64,000 bases of DNA from an uncultured Lachnospiraceae bacterium (GTDB lineage: Bacteria > Bacillota > Clostridia > Lachnospirales > Lachnospiraceae). Of the stretch, positions 1-6,426 are shown piece after piece (position 1 is the stretch's first letter; each line of letters begins with the position of its first letter). The notes under the pieces were generated by a model. That model was given only the letters and a program-made list of their open reading frames with translations, had not been told where the DNA came from and ran no database searches. The position numbers were made by a program, and so were the translations under genes. The stretch lies in assembly GCA_902788035.1 (NCBI GenBank), contig CADAIL010000002.1, positions 1-64,000 of the forward strand. Reading direction: 5' to 3'.

Positions 1-61
1 CTATATGGAATTCATGAACTGTATTCAGTTGTCAAAGGGCAGAATTAATAGTTGCTTGTAA

Positions 62-370
62 TTGGTGTCATCACCAATACTTTTGGCGACCATATCATAT
101 GATGTGAATACAGAAACTCCAGCAGGACAGAGACGATTGCGAAAAATTGCTAAGCAGTGTGTAAATTATGGACAGAGAGTGCAGAATTCTGTATTTGAAT
201 GCTCTGTCGATGCCGCACAATATAGATTACTAAAAGCCTCTCTATGTGAATTGATAGATTCAAAAACAGACAGCTTGCGATTTTACAAGCTTGGAAATAC
301 GTATAAGGAAAAAATCGAACATTTTGGGACCAAGAAAGGATATGACGCTGCGGATTCATTAATTTTATAG
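62..370 (+). CDS. cas2: CRISPR-associated endonuclease Cas2, type I-C
   Basis: Cas2 is part of the Cas1-Cas2 integrase that inserts new spacers next to the leader. The protein carries the I-C Cas2 signature: the beta-strand ISYDVNTET near the N-terminus (with the conserved Asp), then RLRKIAKQCVNYGQRVQNSVFEC and DSLRFYKLG. About 102 aa from the TTG at 62; family members usually start a few residues before the first strand, so the true start may be a later TTG or GTG and is unclear. It sits directly before the leader and array, the usual I-C order. The rest of the cas operon (cas3 to cas1) would lie left of the window; bases 1-61 show no recognisable Cas1 end. Confidence 0.93.
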   Translation: MVSSPILLATISYDVNTETPAGQRRLRKIAKQCVNYGQRVQNSVFECSVDAAQYRLLKASLCELIDSKTDSLRFYKLGNTYKEKIEHFGTKKGYDAADSLIL

Positions 371-528
371 CGCGAACCATATGTGGACACAGATTCTCTG
401 AGAGGTTCGCGCAGTGTTTTTACGTGATTAGCGAATTTATTTCGCATAAACGTTAAGTGGGTTATTTGCTTTTTATACTTTTCGGCAAATAATAGCATCT
501 AGTAGAATTGTTTTTGTTAATATTTGCT
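370..528 (+). promoter_or_regulatory. CRISPR leader with hairpin
   Basis: A-T-rich stretch between cas2 and the first repeat. It begins with a perfect inverted repeat GCGCGAACC (370-378) / GGTTCGCGC (404-412) followed by a short T run, which could end cas transcription, and continues as the leader that would drive array transcription and mark the spacer insertion end. Leader identity follows from position: adjacent to cas2 and facing the intact repeats. Confidence 0.7.
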
Positions 529-1168
529 GTCGCACCCCGCATGGGGTGCGTGGATTGAAATCTTGAATCCAGGGGCTTTGTCCACGTCGGCACATGGTCG
601 CACCCCGCATGGGGTGCGTGGATTGAAATGTAAATGTCAACGCAGTCGGCACAAAGGTCGCCGTCGCACCCCGCATGGGGTGCGTGGATTGAAATTGCGA
701 AACGGAAGTGGACAAACGGAGCCGGATGGTCGCACCCCGCATGGGGTGCGTGGATTGAAATACCGAGGATGACTGCTACATGACGTTGACGTACCCGTCG
801 CACCCCGCATGGGGTGCGTGGATTGAAATTGCTCAAAGCAGAAGTCCCGCCAGAGCTGTTCAAGGTCGCACCCCGCATGGGGTGCGTGGATTGAAATTCG
901 GACAAATCCGACTCAGTGGACAATCAGCTCCGGTCGCACCCCGCATGGGGTGCGTGGATTGAAATGACGATTATGTCGCGAAGTACAAAGCGGAGATCGT
1001 CGCCCCCCGCATGGGGTGCGTGGATTGAAATACCGCTTACGACTGGTGTAAGTACGAGAACGGCGGTCGCACCCCGCATGGGGTGCGTGGATTAAAATAT
1101 TTGCCACCTGAAAGTCACCACACACGTGATGATGTCGCCCCCCACATGGGGTACGACTGGATTGAAGC
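529..1168 (+). CRISPR. Type I-C CRISPR array, 10 repeats, 9 spacers
   Basis: Repeats of 33 bp start at 529, 597, 663, 729, 797, 865, 933, 999, 1066 and 1134. They begin GTCGCACCCCGCATGGGGTG and end GCGTGGATTGAAAT; the inner CACCCC/GGGGTG forms the repeat stem, typical for I-C. Spacers are 33-35 bp. The first seven repeats are identical, repeat 8 has one change (A to C), repeat 9 one (G to A near the 3' end), and repeat 10 is badly degenerate with an insertion. This places the leader at the left and the oldest end at the right. Short ORFs seen across the repeats are by-products of the repeat sequence. Confidence 0.98.
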
Positions 1169-1233
1169 ATGAATACGCAAAGCAGATAGATGACTCATAT
1201 CGCCAACGTCTGATATACACGGATTAATTTTTG

Positions 1234-1261
1234 TTGCAAAAAACTGATGGCTTGCTATAAT
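1234..1261 (+). promoter_or_regulatory. Original host miaB promoter, now stranded left of prophage
   Basis: TTGCAA (1234-1239), 16-bp spacer, TATAAT (1256-1261): a near-consensus vegetative promoter. It precedes the 5' remnant of miaB and has a close counterpart at 33518-33545, where the prophage's right end supplies a promoter to the rebuilt gene. Confidence 0.75.
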
Positions 1262-1296
1262 AATCCATACTGCAAAGTAATATGGGAGAAATAAAA

Positions 1297-1476
1297 ATGT
1301 CTGAAAACAGAATTGACGCAGGTCAGATTAAAGAAACTGATAAGCAGCTGCAGTATATAGGAGAAGCTCGTGAGCTCATCACTCTTATATCGGAGAGGCT
1401 TGGGCGTCCGCTGCTATCATGTATTATAACATTTGGATGTCAAATGAACTTCGATTCACTGACAACATATGCTTGA
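1297..1476 (+). pseudogene. miaB: 5' remnant of host miaB, cut by prophage insertion
   Basis: An ORF of 59 codons starting at ATG 1297 (GGGAGA ribosome binding site at 1284). It encodes the N-terminal extension and first motif of MiaB, ending ITFGCQMN, after which the reading frame runs into phage DNA (FDSLTTYA, stop). The intact miaB at 33577 has a similar but distinct N-terminus ending in the same ETFGCQMN. The layout (host promoter, 5' end, attL, integrase) says this is the original chromosomal 5' end. It lacks all but the first cluster cysteine and cannot be a working enzyme. Confidence 0.9.
1432..1449 (+). other. attL attachment site in miaB
   Basis: TTTGG-A-TGTCAAATGAAC here matches TTTGG-T-TGTCAAATGAAC at 33718-33735, giving a 12-bp identical core (TGTCAAATGAAC, 1438-1449) plus TTTGG with one differing base between. 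The core encodes FGCQMN of MiaB. It lies between the host 5' remnant and the serine integrase, as expected for attL. The exact crossover dinucleotide cannot be fixed from one integrated copy. Confidence 0.85.
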
Positions 1477-1540
1477 TAAATGTGCTATGAGACACTATAT
1501 TTAGTGGTGAACAGTTCTTTATTTAAATATTCCATAGCAA

Positions 1541-1580
1541 AACCGGAAGAGGACAGGTGCAACACCCTATCCCCTTCCGG
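1541..1580. terminator. Bidirectional terminator after integrase
   Basis: CCGGAAGAGGACAGG pairs imperfectly with CACCCTATCCCCTTCCGG; the hairpin is followed by CTTTTTAT on the plus strand and by TTTTGCT on the minus strand. It would end the leftward integrase transcript and any readthrough from the truncated miaB promoter. Confidence 0.7.
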
Positions 1581-1584
1581 CTTT

Positions 1585-3267
1585 TTATCTGTATAAGAAT
1601 CGGTGGATGATTCCGTTTTGAAACTCGATCGAATATATCCGCCTTTCCCGGATATTGATCCTACGGATGACGGTACGGAAGAAATCTCTCAGGACATCAG
1701 GTTGAACGATCGCAGCGATGTCACTGTAAACAAGATGATCATCAGTGTTCAGGTGGTGAGCGAGGAGCCAGCCGGAAGCAGATCGGAAGAAAGATAAGTC
1801 GGTCACTATGGATTCCGTGTCATTCTGCAGATTCCTCAGCTCGTTCTGGGCGCTGACTCGCTCAGCCTCGATCTCATCGCGCATTTGGATGAATTCCCGC
1901 TCAGGCATGGAATCATCCGAATAGAGATATGCTTTTTTGAGACGTTCGAGCGCTCTTTCTGACCTTGCAATTTTGCTCCTGATTTCTGACTCCTTGACGG
2001 ACTGGCCGGCGGAAGATTTGAGAGGATCCGCTGACCATGAGCCTTTTGCGCCGGCGCAAAGCAGGGCATACATCTGCTCCAGACCTTCCTGATCAATGCC
2101 GACGATATCGGAAAATTCGGGACTGTCGAGCAGGAAGGCTTCGAGATCTCCGGAATTCCTGAAATCCTTGCCTTTCGCAGCGGCGCGAGATACTCTGCTG
2201 ACGTAATTGATAACGAACGGTCCGATTATGACATCGCTTATTCCAGGAGCAAGGCACGCTTCCTTTCTGTGCTTCCGGCCACAGACATACGACGAAGGCA
2301 TGAATCCGTTCTTTCTCCTCTTATCCACCCTGCTGATAACAAATGGACTTCCGCAGGAAGCACAATAGACAAGACCGCCAAAGACATGAGGTCGCTTCGC
2401 ATTATGCGGTTGACCGGGCTTGTTTTTGAAAAATGAATTGCTGTCCATGATGGAGTTGCATTTGTCCCATACGGCCGGATCGATCAGGGGAGTGTATAAC
2501 CCGGAGATATAAACGACATCCTCGGCGCTTTTCTTCTTTCCTCGGGCTGACTGTCGGTAATTATACCGGTAGTCTCCCTTGTTCAATGGATTCCTGATGA
2601 TATCGGAAACGGTTTTCGACGTCCATTCTCCTCCGCGCTTTGTCGGAATATCATGGCTGTTCAAGTAATCCCGCAGCCTGCTGGATGAATGATCTCTCAG
2701 ATACATTTCATACATCTGTACGACAATGGGGCCTTCGATAGGGTGATGGACGGGCTTTTTATTATCCGGATCCCATTCCCAACCGAAGGGGACGCGTGCT
2801 CCGTTCCAATCTCCGTTCTTGGCACGTCCGATCATGACTCCGGTCACGCGTTCAGAGGTCATTTTTCGCTCAAGTTCTGCAAACACAAGGATGATCTTAA
2901 GCATTGCCTCACCCATCGCAGAGCTGGTGTCGAACTGTTCGTTGAGAGAAATGAATGCAACATCATTCTCCTTGAATGTCTCATACATCAGGGAGAAATC
3001 TATCAAATTTCGGGAGATTCTGTCTATCTTCAGGACTACGACTCTCGAGATTCTGCCGGCTTTGACCTGTTTAATCATCCGCTGGAATCCCGGACGGTCA
3101 GTATTTTTTCCGGATTTCCCTGCGTCCTCGAAGATCTCAATCTCTTCATCAGGGACATGCAGTATCAGACGGCAGTAAGAAGAACACTCCTGGCGCTGAT
3201 ACGGCAGACTGTCCTTGTCCACCTGATAGCCGGTGGAAACACGGGTATATATAGCTGTTTTCCTCAT
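1585..3267 (-). CDS. Large serine recombinase (prophage integrase)
   Basis: 560 aa. The N-terminal resolvase domain shows the catalytic serine in YTRVST (Ser11) and arginines of KIDRISRN; a recombinase domain follows (FGWEWD...GGEWTSKTVSDIIRNPLNKG, about residues 160-260), then a zinc ribbon (CASCG...YVCGRKHRKEAC) and a coiled coil (about 420-470), the layout of phage integrases such as phiC31/A118/TP901. It catalyses attP x attB recombination. It points toward attL, about 140 bp away. No Shine-Dalgarno sequence is visible before the ATG at 3267, so translation may be weak. The gene contains one copy of the palindrome TTGCGCCGGCGCAA. Confidence 0.95.
   Translation of the reverse strand: MRKTAIYTRVSTGYQVDKDSLPYQRQECSSYCRLILHVPDEEIEIFEDAGKSGKNTDRPGFQRMIKQVKAGRISRVVVLKIDRISRNLIDFSLMYETFKENDVAFISLNEQFDTSSAMGEAMLKIILVFAELERKMTSERVTGVMIGRAKNGDWNGARVPFGWEWDPDNKKPVHHPIEGPIVVQMYEMYLRDHSSSRLRDYLNSHDIPTKRGGEWTSKTVSDIIRNPLNKGDYRYNYRQSARGKKKSAEDVVYISGLYTPLIDPAVWDKCNSIMDSNSFFKNKPGQPHNAKRPHVFGGLVYCASCGSPFVISRVDKRRKNGFMPSSYVCGRKHRKEACLAPGISDVIIGPFVINYVSRVSRAAAKGKDFRNSGDLEAFLLDSPEFSDIVGIDQEGLEQMYALLCAGAKGSWSADPLKSSAGQSVKESEIRSKIARSERALERLKKAYLYSDDSMPEREFIQMRDEIEAERVSAQNELRNLQNDTESIVTDLSFFRSASGWLLAHHLNTDDHLVYSDIAAIVQPDVLRDFFRTVIRRINIRERRIYSIEFQNGIIHRFLYR
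2046..2059. repeat. Palindrome TTGCGCCGGCGCAA, copy 1
   Basis: Perfect 14-bp palindrome, here extended by one more base pair on each side (2045-2060), inside the integrase gene. The same 14 bp recur at 10135 and 31604, all within the prophage. Confidence 0.85.
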
Positions 3268-3285
3268 AATCGTTAAAAAAGGGTA

Positions 3286-3321
3286 TAAAAAAATAAGCCC
3301 TGTAAATTGACTCGGGCTTAT
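3286..3321 (-). terminator. Terminator of the leftward repressor operon
   Basis: Read on the minus strand: ATAAGCCC, 13-nt loop, GGGCTTAT, then a run of Ts. A perfect 8-bp stem. It lies after the repressor/YjcQ genes and before the integrase, so it should separate the lysogeny operon from integrase expression. Its right arm overlaps the extended -10 of the candidate small RNA on the other strand. Confidence 0.75.
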
Positions 3322-3329
3322 GCTATAAT
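3321..3329 (+). promoter_or_regulatory. Extended -10 promoter of candidate phage small RNA
   Basis: TGCTATAAT matches the extended -10 element TGnTATAAT exactly. The expected -35 position (TGTAAA, 3301-3306) is poor, which extended -10 promoters tolerate; TTGACT at 3307 is too close to serve. Start of transcription would fall near 3335-3337. Confidence 0.55.
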
Positions 3330-3335
3330 ACCACT

Positions 3336-3423
3336 TGTCTGGGGTGGTCTTATAGCACAGGCCCTACGGCCGACTATAAACCATAGCGCTCACCTGTTGC
3401 AGCAGGTGGGCGCGTCCTTTTTT
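3336..3423 (+). ncRNA. Candidate structured antisense RNA of the prophage switch region
   Basis: No coding potential, but dense structure: a hairpin with TTATAG/CTATAA outer and GGCC/GGCC inner pairs (3350-3379), then GCGC-T-CACCTG / CAGGTG-G-GCGC (3386-3413) with a T run at 3418-3423, a strong intrinsic terminator. The 5' region belongs to a 21-nt block (3331-3351, beginning CCACTTGTCTGGGGTGGTCT) whose exact reverse complement is at 4833-4853, in the leader of the rightward lytic operon just before its first ribosome binding site. It is also antisense to the 3' part of the leftward repressor transcript. Expression and role are inferred. Confidence 0.55.
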
Positions 3424-3450
3424 GCGCGCTGTTCTCAGCGTGCTTTTTTT
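3424..3450 (+). terminator. Second rightward terminator
   Basis: GCGCGCTG (3424-3431) pairs with CAGCGTGC (3436-3443) with one G-T pair, followed by seven Ts. It backs up the terminator of the small RNA immediately upstream; tandem rightward terminators here imply that something is transcribed rightward in this otherwise leftward region. Confidence 0.7.
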
Positions 3451-3454
3451 GTTG

Positions 3455-3829
3455 TCAGCTCAGGATGCTGACGATAGTAGAAACCAATCCGGGAAGGGAT
3501 ACGGCGTTGTCTCTTAAAAACTCCAGGACACTGCGCATTGTGGAATTTTCAGTAAGATACTGGATGCCCGATCGCGTGATCTGGATTGAAGAAATACCGG
3601 AAATATTGATAATATCTCCGCCCCAGGCCTTGATAAAAGATATCCCTTTTATCAGTCCTTCTTCGGACATGCTTTCGAGTATGAAGTAAAAATAATCCTC
3701 AGATATGGGAAGATGTGCAGTCATCGGCTGCAGGAACGATTCTGGTCGTTCTTCCGTCTTGCCTCGCAATCTTGCGTACAGATACGTGAGGATTATACAA
3801 ACGAGCCGATTATAATCATCTTTGGCCAA
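3455..3829 (-). CDS. YjcQ-family phage protein (paralog 2)
   Basis: 124 aa starting with a TTG (AAGGGATG upstream). It shares with its neighbour at 3847 the MAKDDYN start, the YLYARLRG segment, the GLIKGISFIKAWGGD motif and a C-terminal I-RSGIQYLTENSTM segment, the pattern of the YjcQ family, a small winged-helix-like fold common in Firmicutes prophages whose function is not established. Last gene of the leftward repressor operon; 17 bp separate it from the upstream paralog. A tandem duplication that has diverged strongly. Confidence 0.75.
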   Translation of the reverse strand: MAKDDYNRLVCIILTYLYARLRGKTEERPESFLQPMTAHLPISEDYFYFILESMSEEGLIKGISFIKAWGGDIINISGISSIQITRSGIQYLTENSTMRSVLEFLRDNAVSLPGLVSTIVSILS

Positions 3830-3846
3830 ATTATCACATCCCTTCT

Positions 3847-4212
3847 TTAGAAGAGCTGCAGGATGCTTGCGAGTTTTGAGATAATATCGACTGTCTCCTT
3901 TAACGCATCCCCGACACGCTTCATGGTTCCATTCTCTTTCAGATACCGGATGCCGGCAGCCGTGATCCGAGCATCACTCACGCTGGAAACAAGGATGCAG
4001 TCTCCGCCCCAGGCGTTCGCAAACTCAAGCCCCTCAATCAGTCCCTCACCCTGCATCATACGGAGAATGTCAGCAAAATACGTATCACTGGAAACATTCT
4101 TTCGCACGGATTCATTAAAGGTGACATTCTCAAACATAATCTCACGTTTCAGACAGGCATACAGATAAACAAGAACGCGATAAACAATCACATCAAAATC
4201 ATCTTTTGCCAT
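3847..4212 (-). CDS. YjcQ-family phage protein (paralog 1)
   Basis: 121 aa from ATG 4212 (AAGGGGTGA at proper spacing); a GTG at 4221 that overlaps the repressor stop is an alternative start. Motifs MAKDDFDVIVYRVLVYLYACLK, GLIEGLEFANAWGGD and ITAAGIRYLKEN match YjcQ. It follows the CI-like repressor so closely that the two must be cotranscribed, suggesting a role linked to lysogeny. No function is known for the family; a DNA-binding accessory role is only a guess from the winged-helix-like fold. Confidence 0.78.
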   Translation of the reverse strand: MAKDDFDVIVYRVLVYLYACLKREIMFENVTFNESVRKNVSSDTYFADILRMMQGEGLIEGLEFANAWGGDCILVSSVSDARITAAGIRYLKENGTMKRVGDALKETVDIISKLASILQLF

Positions 4213-4217
4213 TTCTA

Positions 4218-4691
4218 TCACCCCTTTTTACTTGGATCCGGTTCGGCAGCGGGCACATCTTCTTTGGCCGAATCGGCAGCGGTGCTTTCATTCCTGATTG
4301 CCTCGGCCTTCGTCGGATCATACTCTGCGAGAATCTCGAGCGCGGCCTGCTCAGTGAGCACCCACCATTCATCCGGAAGACGAGACAACGCATTCACAAA
4401 CCGAAACCTGAAGCTCTCCGGAGAGTCGGCCAGAACGCGATCGGCCCATGCGTGGAGCTGCTGGCGGCGGTCTGAACTCACAAACATCTCACCGGTTCCA
4501 TCACGGAGCCATGCTTCAGATACATTCCATTCTTTGCAAATTAAAAGCATATTCTGTGGACTCAATGAGTTTGTCCCGCTTTCGATTTGAGATAAAGAGT
4601 TACGTTTTATCCCGATCTGCGTCGCAAATTTTTCTTGTGTAAGACCTAAACTTTTGCGAAGTTCTTTTATTCTACTTCCCTGACTAGACAT
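4218..4691 (-). CDS. CI-like phage repressor (XRE helix-turn-helix)
   Basis: 157 aa. The N-terminal HTH is clear: IKELRKSLGLTQEKFATQIGIKRNSLSQIESGTNSLSPQNMLLICKEWNVSEAWLRDGTGEMF. The C-terminal half has no Ser-Lys LexA-type peptidase motif, so RecA-driven self-cleavage is unlikely; it ends in a low-complexity acidic tail. Start at ATG 4691 with AAGGAGGAG. It faces the lytic operon across an intergenic region holding four operator-like palindromes, the standard position of a lysogeny repressor. Confidence 0.88.
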   Translation of the reverse strand: MSSQGSRIKELRKSLGLTQEKFATQIGIKRNSLSQIESGTNSLSPQNMLLICKEWNVSEAWLRDGTGEMFVSSDRRQQLHAWADRVLADSPESFRFRFVNALSRLPDEWWVLTEQAALEILAEYDPTKAEAIRNESTAADSAKEDVPAAEPDPSKKG

Positions 4692-4711
4692 TTTCTCCTC
4701 CTTTCAAGAAA

Positions 4712-4740
4712 AGGATAGCATCACAATTTGATAAAAGCAA
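4712..4740 (-). promoter_or_regulatory. Leftward repressor promoter (PRM-like)
   Basis: On the minus strand TTGCTT, 17-bp spacer, TATCCT with TG before the -10 (TGCTATCCT). It reads into the CI-like gene. The first operator palindrome lies just upstream (4748-4764), a position suited to control by the repressor itself. Confidence 0.6.
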
Positions 4741-4747
4741 GCGAAAA

Positions 4748-4838
4748 ATGTCTTTCAAAGACATTATTGTGTTGACAAACGTCTTTTTACGACTTATATT
4801 TGTCTTAGAAAGACTTATTGTGTGTCTTTCCAAAGACC
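4748..4838. promoter_or_regulatory. Four-operator array of the lysis-lysogeny switch
   Basis: Four 17-bp palindromic sites with TGTCTTT/AAAGACA half-sites: 4748-4764 (ATGTCTTTCAAAGACAT, perfect), 4779-4795, 4800-4816 and 4822-4838 (imperfect). Centres are 31, 21 and 22 bp apart, near whole helical turns, so bound dimers would lie on one face. Site 2 fills the spacer of the rightward promoter and site 3 the start region. Binding by the adjacent CI-like protein is inferred. Confidence 0.8.
4772..4800 (+). promoter_or_regulatory. Rightward lytic promoter (PR-like)
   Basis: TTGACA (4772-4777), 17-bp spacer, TATATT (4795-4800). Near consensus, and overlaid by operator sites 2 and 3, so repressor binding would block it. 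Transcription would start near 4807 and give a leader of about 75 nt before the first gene at 4881. Confidence 0.8.
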
Positions 4839-4853
4839 ACCCCAGACAAGTGG
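4833..4853 (+). promoter_or_regulatory. Leader element complementary to the small RNA
   Basis: Twenty-one bases of the lytic leader, ending AGACCACCCCAGACAAGTGG, are the exact reverse complement of 3331-3351. The block ends 12 bases before the AGAGGAGG ribosome binding site of the gene at 4881. It can fold alone (CCAC/GTGG) or pair with the RNA from 3336. It partly overlaps the last operator site, so a DNA-level role cannot be excluded. Confidence 0.6.
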
Positions 4854-4880
4854 CAAGGAATAAAGAGGAGGCAATAATTT

Positions 4881-5051
4881 ATGGAAAATGTAAAGAAAGC
4901 AACAAACGAGGCAATTCTTACGAAACTCGCCCTCATCCTGCCCTCAATGCCGGATGAGGGCAAGGAGAGGCTTCTGGCCAGAATTGAAGGTATGGGAGAC
5001 GTACTTGATACGGTGATGGCGGAGAAGAGGCCGCCGAAAGTAACTGCATAA
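4881..5051 (+). CDS. Small early phage protein, unknown function
   Basis: 56 aa, ATG preceded by AGAGGAGG at ideal spacing. Sequence features: a helical stretch with SMPDEGKERLLARIEGMGDVL and a basic C-terminus. It is the first gene after the rightward promoter and so the first product of the lytic programme, the position of Cro-like or anti-repressor proteins, but no HTH is recognisable. Its ribosome binding site lies next to the element complementary to the candidate small RNA. Confidence 0.7.
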   Translation: MENVKKATNEAILTKLALILPSMPDEGKERLLARIEGMGDVLDTVMAEKRPPKVTA

Positions 5052-5063
5052 GGAGATTGATAA

Positions 5064-5363
5064 TTGAGCTACAAGGAGTCAACTCTTGATGAGAGAGTAA
5101 CACTGTTCATGAACATTCAGCAGACTCTGTGCGATCAGCTGGGACTCGCGTTCGCAGTTGAGCACGGAGCACCCTTCATCCTGTACGACGTTTTCGGCAG
5201 ACAAAAGATTGAAGTGGATCCGAAGGAAGTGACTCGAGTCGAACACAATAACGGCGAGACACATATCACTCGCGAAGAGAGGAATTCTTCCCCTGACAGC
5301 GGATCGGATAACGATAAGAACTCTGGAAGTTGGTTCATGGACCGATTCATGAAAGTAACTTAA
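5064..5363 (+). CDS. Hypothetical early phage protein
   Basis: 99 aa beginning with TTG 5064 (AAGGAGA seven bases upstream). The N-terminal part looks like a small mixed alpha/beta fold (LCDQLGLAFAVEHGAPFILYDVFGRQKIEVDPKEV); the C-terminus is polar and disordered (NSSPDSGSDNDKNSGS). Not recognised as a family. Second gene of the early operon, 12 bp after the first. Confidence 0.6.
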   Translation: MSYKESTLDERVTLFMNIQQTLCDQLGLAFAVEHGAPFILYDVFGRQKIEVDPKEVTRVEHNNGETHITREERNSSPDSGSDNDKNSGSWFMDRFMKVT

Positions 5364-5461
5364 GAAGCTGAGAAGACTCATAAACACTGGTCATTGCTAT
5401 CTCTGTAGACCGGAGTAATTGGCAATATAAAACACAGACAGCCGGGAGAGACCGGCACCTT

Positions 5462-5533
5462 CGGGGAGTGGCCAAAAGGAAAGGCATGGGACTTTGACTC
5501 CCAGACATGCAGGTTCGAATCCTGTCTCTCCGG
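5462..5533 (+). tRNA. tRNA-Gln (anticodon UUG), phage-borne
   Basis: Full cloverleaf by eye: acceptor CGGGGAG / CTCTCCG (one G-U), TG at 8-9, D arm GCC-AAAAGGAAA-GGC, anticodon arm TGGGA-CTTTGAC-TCCCA with anticodon TTG, variable GACAT, T arm GCAGG-TTCGAAT-CCTGT, discriminator G. The CCA end is not encoded. It stands alone between early genes; single tRNAs in phages usually serve codons that are frequent in the phage but rare in the host. It is not the attachment site, which is in miaB. Confidence 0.92.
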
Positions 5534-5783
5534 TTCAGTATCTACTCATTGTAATTTTTACTCCCTCAATTATACGGCCGGCCTGCTGATCGGCAGGCCG
5601 GGGAGGCATAAGGCTATATCGTGCGTCGATTTATAAATTTTCACGAAATCTAGGAAAGGAGTTATCAGATCAGGAATGGGCGGCGCACGTTAGCGATATA
5701 ACATTACATTCCAAATTATAAGTATCTTCCATCCCCGCTGGCTTTCCCCATGCCAGCGGGGAAAACACAAGGAAGGAGGGGAA
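5534..5783 (+). other. Non-coding stretch with three strong hairpins
   Basis: No gene seen. (1) CCGGCCTGC/GCAGGCCGG at 5578-5601, 9-bp stem. (2) A long-range pairing of GCTATATCG-TGCGTCG (5613-5628) with CGGCGCACG-(TTAG)-CGATATAAC (5681-5702) enclosing about 50 nt, like the closing stem of a structured RNA. (3) TCCCCGCTGGC/GCCAGCGGGGA at 5732-5762, an 11-bp perfect stem placed just before the ribosome binding site of the gene at 5784. None is followed by a T run, so they are not ordinary terminators. Confidence 0.55.
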
Positions 5784-6203
5784 ATGTACAAAGTAGACGT
5801 ATGGGTCTGGACGGACAGCAGAAGCACAGCGTCCGACCTTAAGGATTACGCTTACAGCATCGAGATGCTAAGGGCGGGCAGGGTTGAGAAGCGGAGGGGA
5901 CAGAACCAGATAGTGGGGAGCTGGAACAAGGCGTCGCTTTCCGCTCTGGCTGAAGCTCTGGAACGCTTCACTGCTAACGCAGAGGTCATAATCCACAGCG
6001 AGAACAGATGGATGCTGACGATGATAGACCGGTATCTCGAGATATGGGAGGGCGCGGACTTCTGGAAGTCAAAGAACGAAAAGGTGGCAAATGAACCGGA
6101 ATGGAGGCGGATTGCAAAAGCGAAGCACAGCCTCCGGCTGGTGACAGACCCGATCGGATTCGACCGTTCTAAGGAACTCATGGATCATGCGCTTAACGAT
6201 TAG
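5784..6203 (+). CDS. Phage protein, possibly RNase H-like fold
   Basis: 139 aa, start after AAGGAGGGGA. The order VDVWVWTDSRS (strand with an acidic residue), later ALAEALERF, AEVIIHSENRWMLTMIDRYLEIWEGADFWKSKNEKVANEPEWRRI resembles the second half of RNase H-like proteins (strand-helix with S-x-W and WKS-N-EKVANxELW). The catalytic carboxylates cannot be assigned with confidence, so this is a fold suggestion only. It opens the main early gene block after the structured region. Confidence 0.5.
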   Translation: MYKVDVWVWTDSRSTASDLKDYAYSIEMLRAGRVEKRRGQNQIVGSWNKASLSALAEALERFTANAEVIIHSENRWMLTMIDRYLEIWEGADFWKSKNEKVANEPEWRRIAKAKHSLRLVTDPIGFDRSKELMDHALND

Positions 6204-6211
6204 GAGGCAGA

Positions 6212-6412
6212 ATGAGAGTTTTAGATGTTGTGAGAAAAATCGAGCCAACGGCGATGATCGGAATCATGGACCGTGGGCTGCGCGGAGTGCACTACATTGG
6301 CAGAGCGATGTCGGCCATTGAACGGAGAGATCTGGTGGACCGCAAAGTGGATGAGATATCAGTGGATTTGATTGATGGAGCCAGACGGCTCTGTATATAT
6401 GTTAGCAATTAA
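6212..6412 (+). CDS. Small phage protein, unknown
   Basis: 66 aa, GGAGGCAGA before the ATG, 8 bp after the preceding gene and 14 bp before the next. Contains RVLDVVRKIEPTAMIGIMDRGLRGVHYIG and a C-terminal strand-rich half. No family recognised. Confidence 0.65.
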   Translation: MRVLDVVRKIEPTAMIGIMDRGLRGVHYIGRAMSAIERRDLVDRKVDEISVDLIDGARRLCIYVSN

Positions 6413-6426
6413 CAGGAGGCTATGGA

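Noticed and set aside
1..61. End of cas1 before cas2.
   Set aside because: None of the three frames shows the usual Cas1 C-terminus; too short to decide.
966..998. Spacer 7 translates to ...KYKAEI, similar to KYKAEV of the prophage protein at 10460.
   Set aside because: Only five residues agree, few bases match elsewhere, and no TTC precedes the position. Probably chance.
462..1170. Several ORFs of 60-153 codons on both strands over the CRISPR array.
   Set aside because: They arise from the repeat sequence itself and show repeat-length periodicity.
3307..3329. TTGACT and TATAAT as a normal promoter of the small RNA.
   Set aside because: The spacer would be 11 bp, too short; only the extended -10 reading is acceptable.
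5462..5533. The tRNA-Gln as the prophage attachment site.
   Set aside because: It is complete and lies deep inside the prophage; the duplicated core is in miaB.
5732..5762. 11-bp hairpin before the gene at 5784 as a terminator.
   Set aside because: It is followed by AAAAC, not Ts, on the plus strand; no leftward gene ends there.
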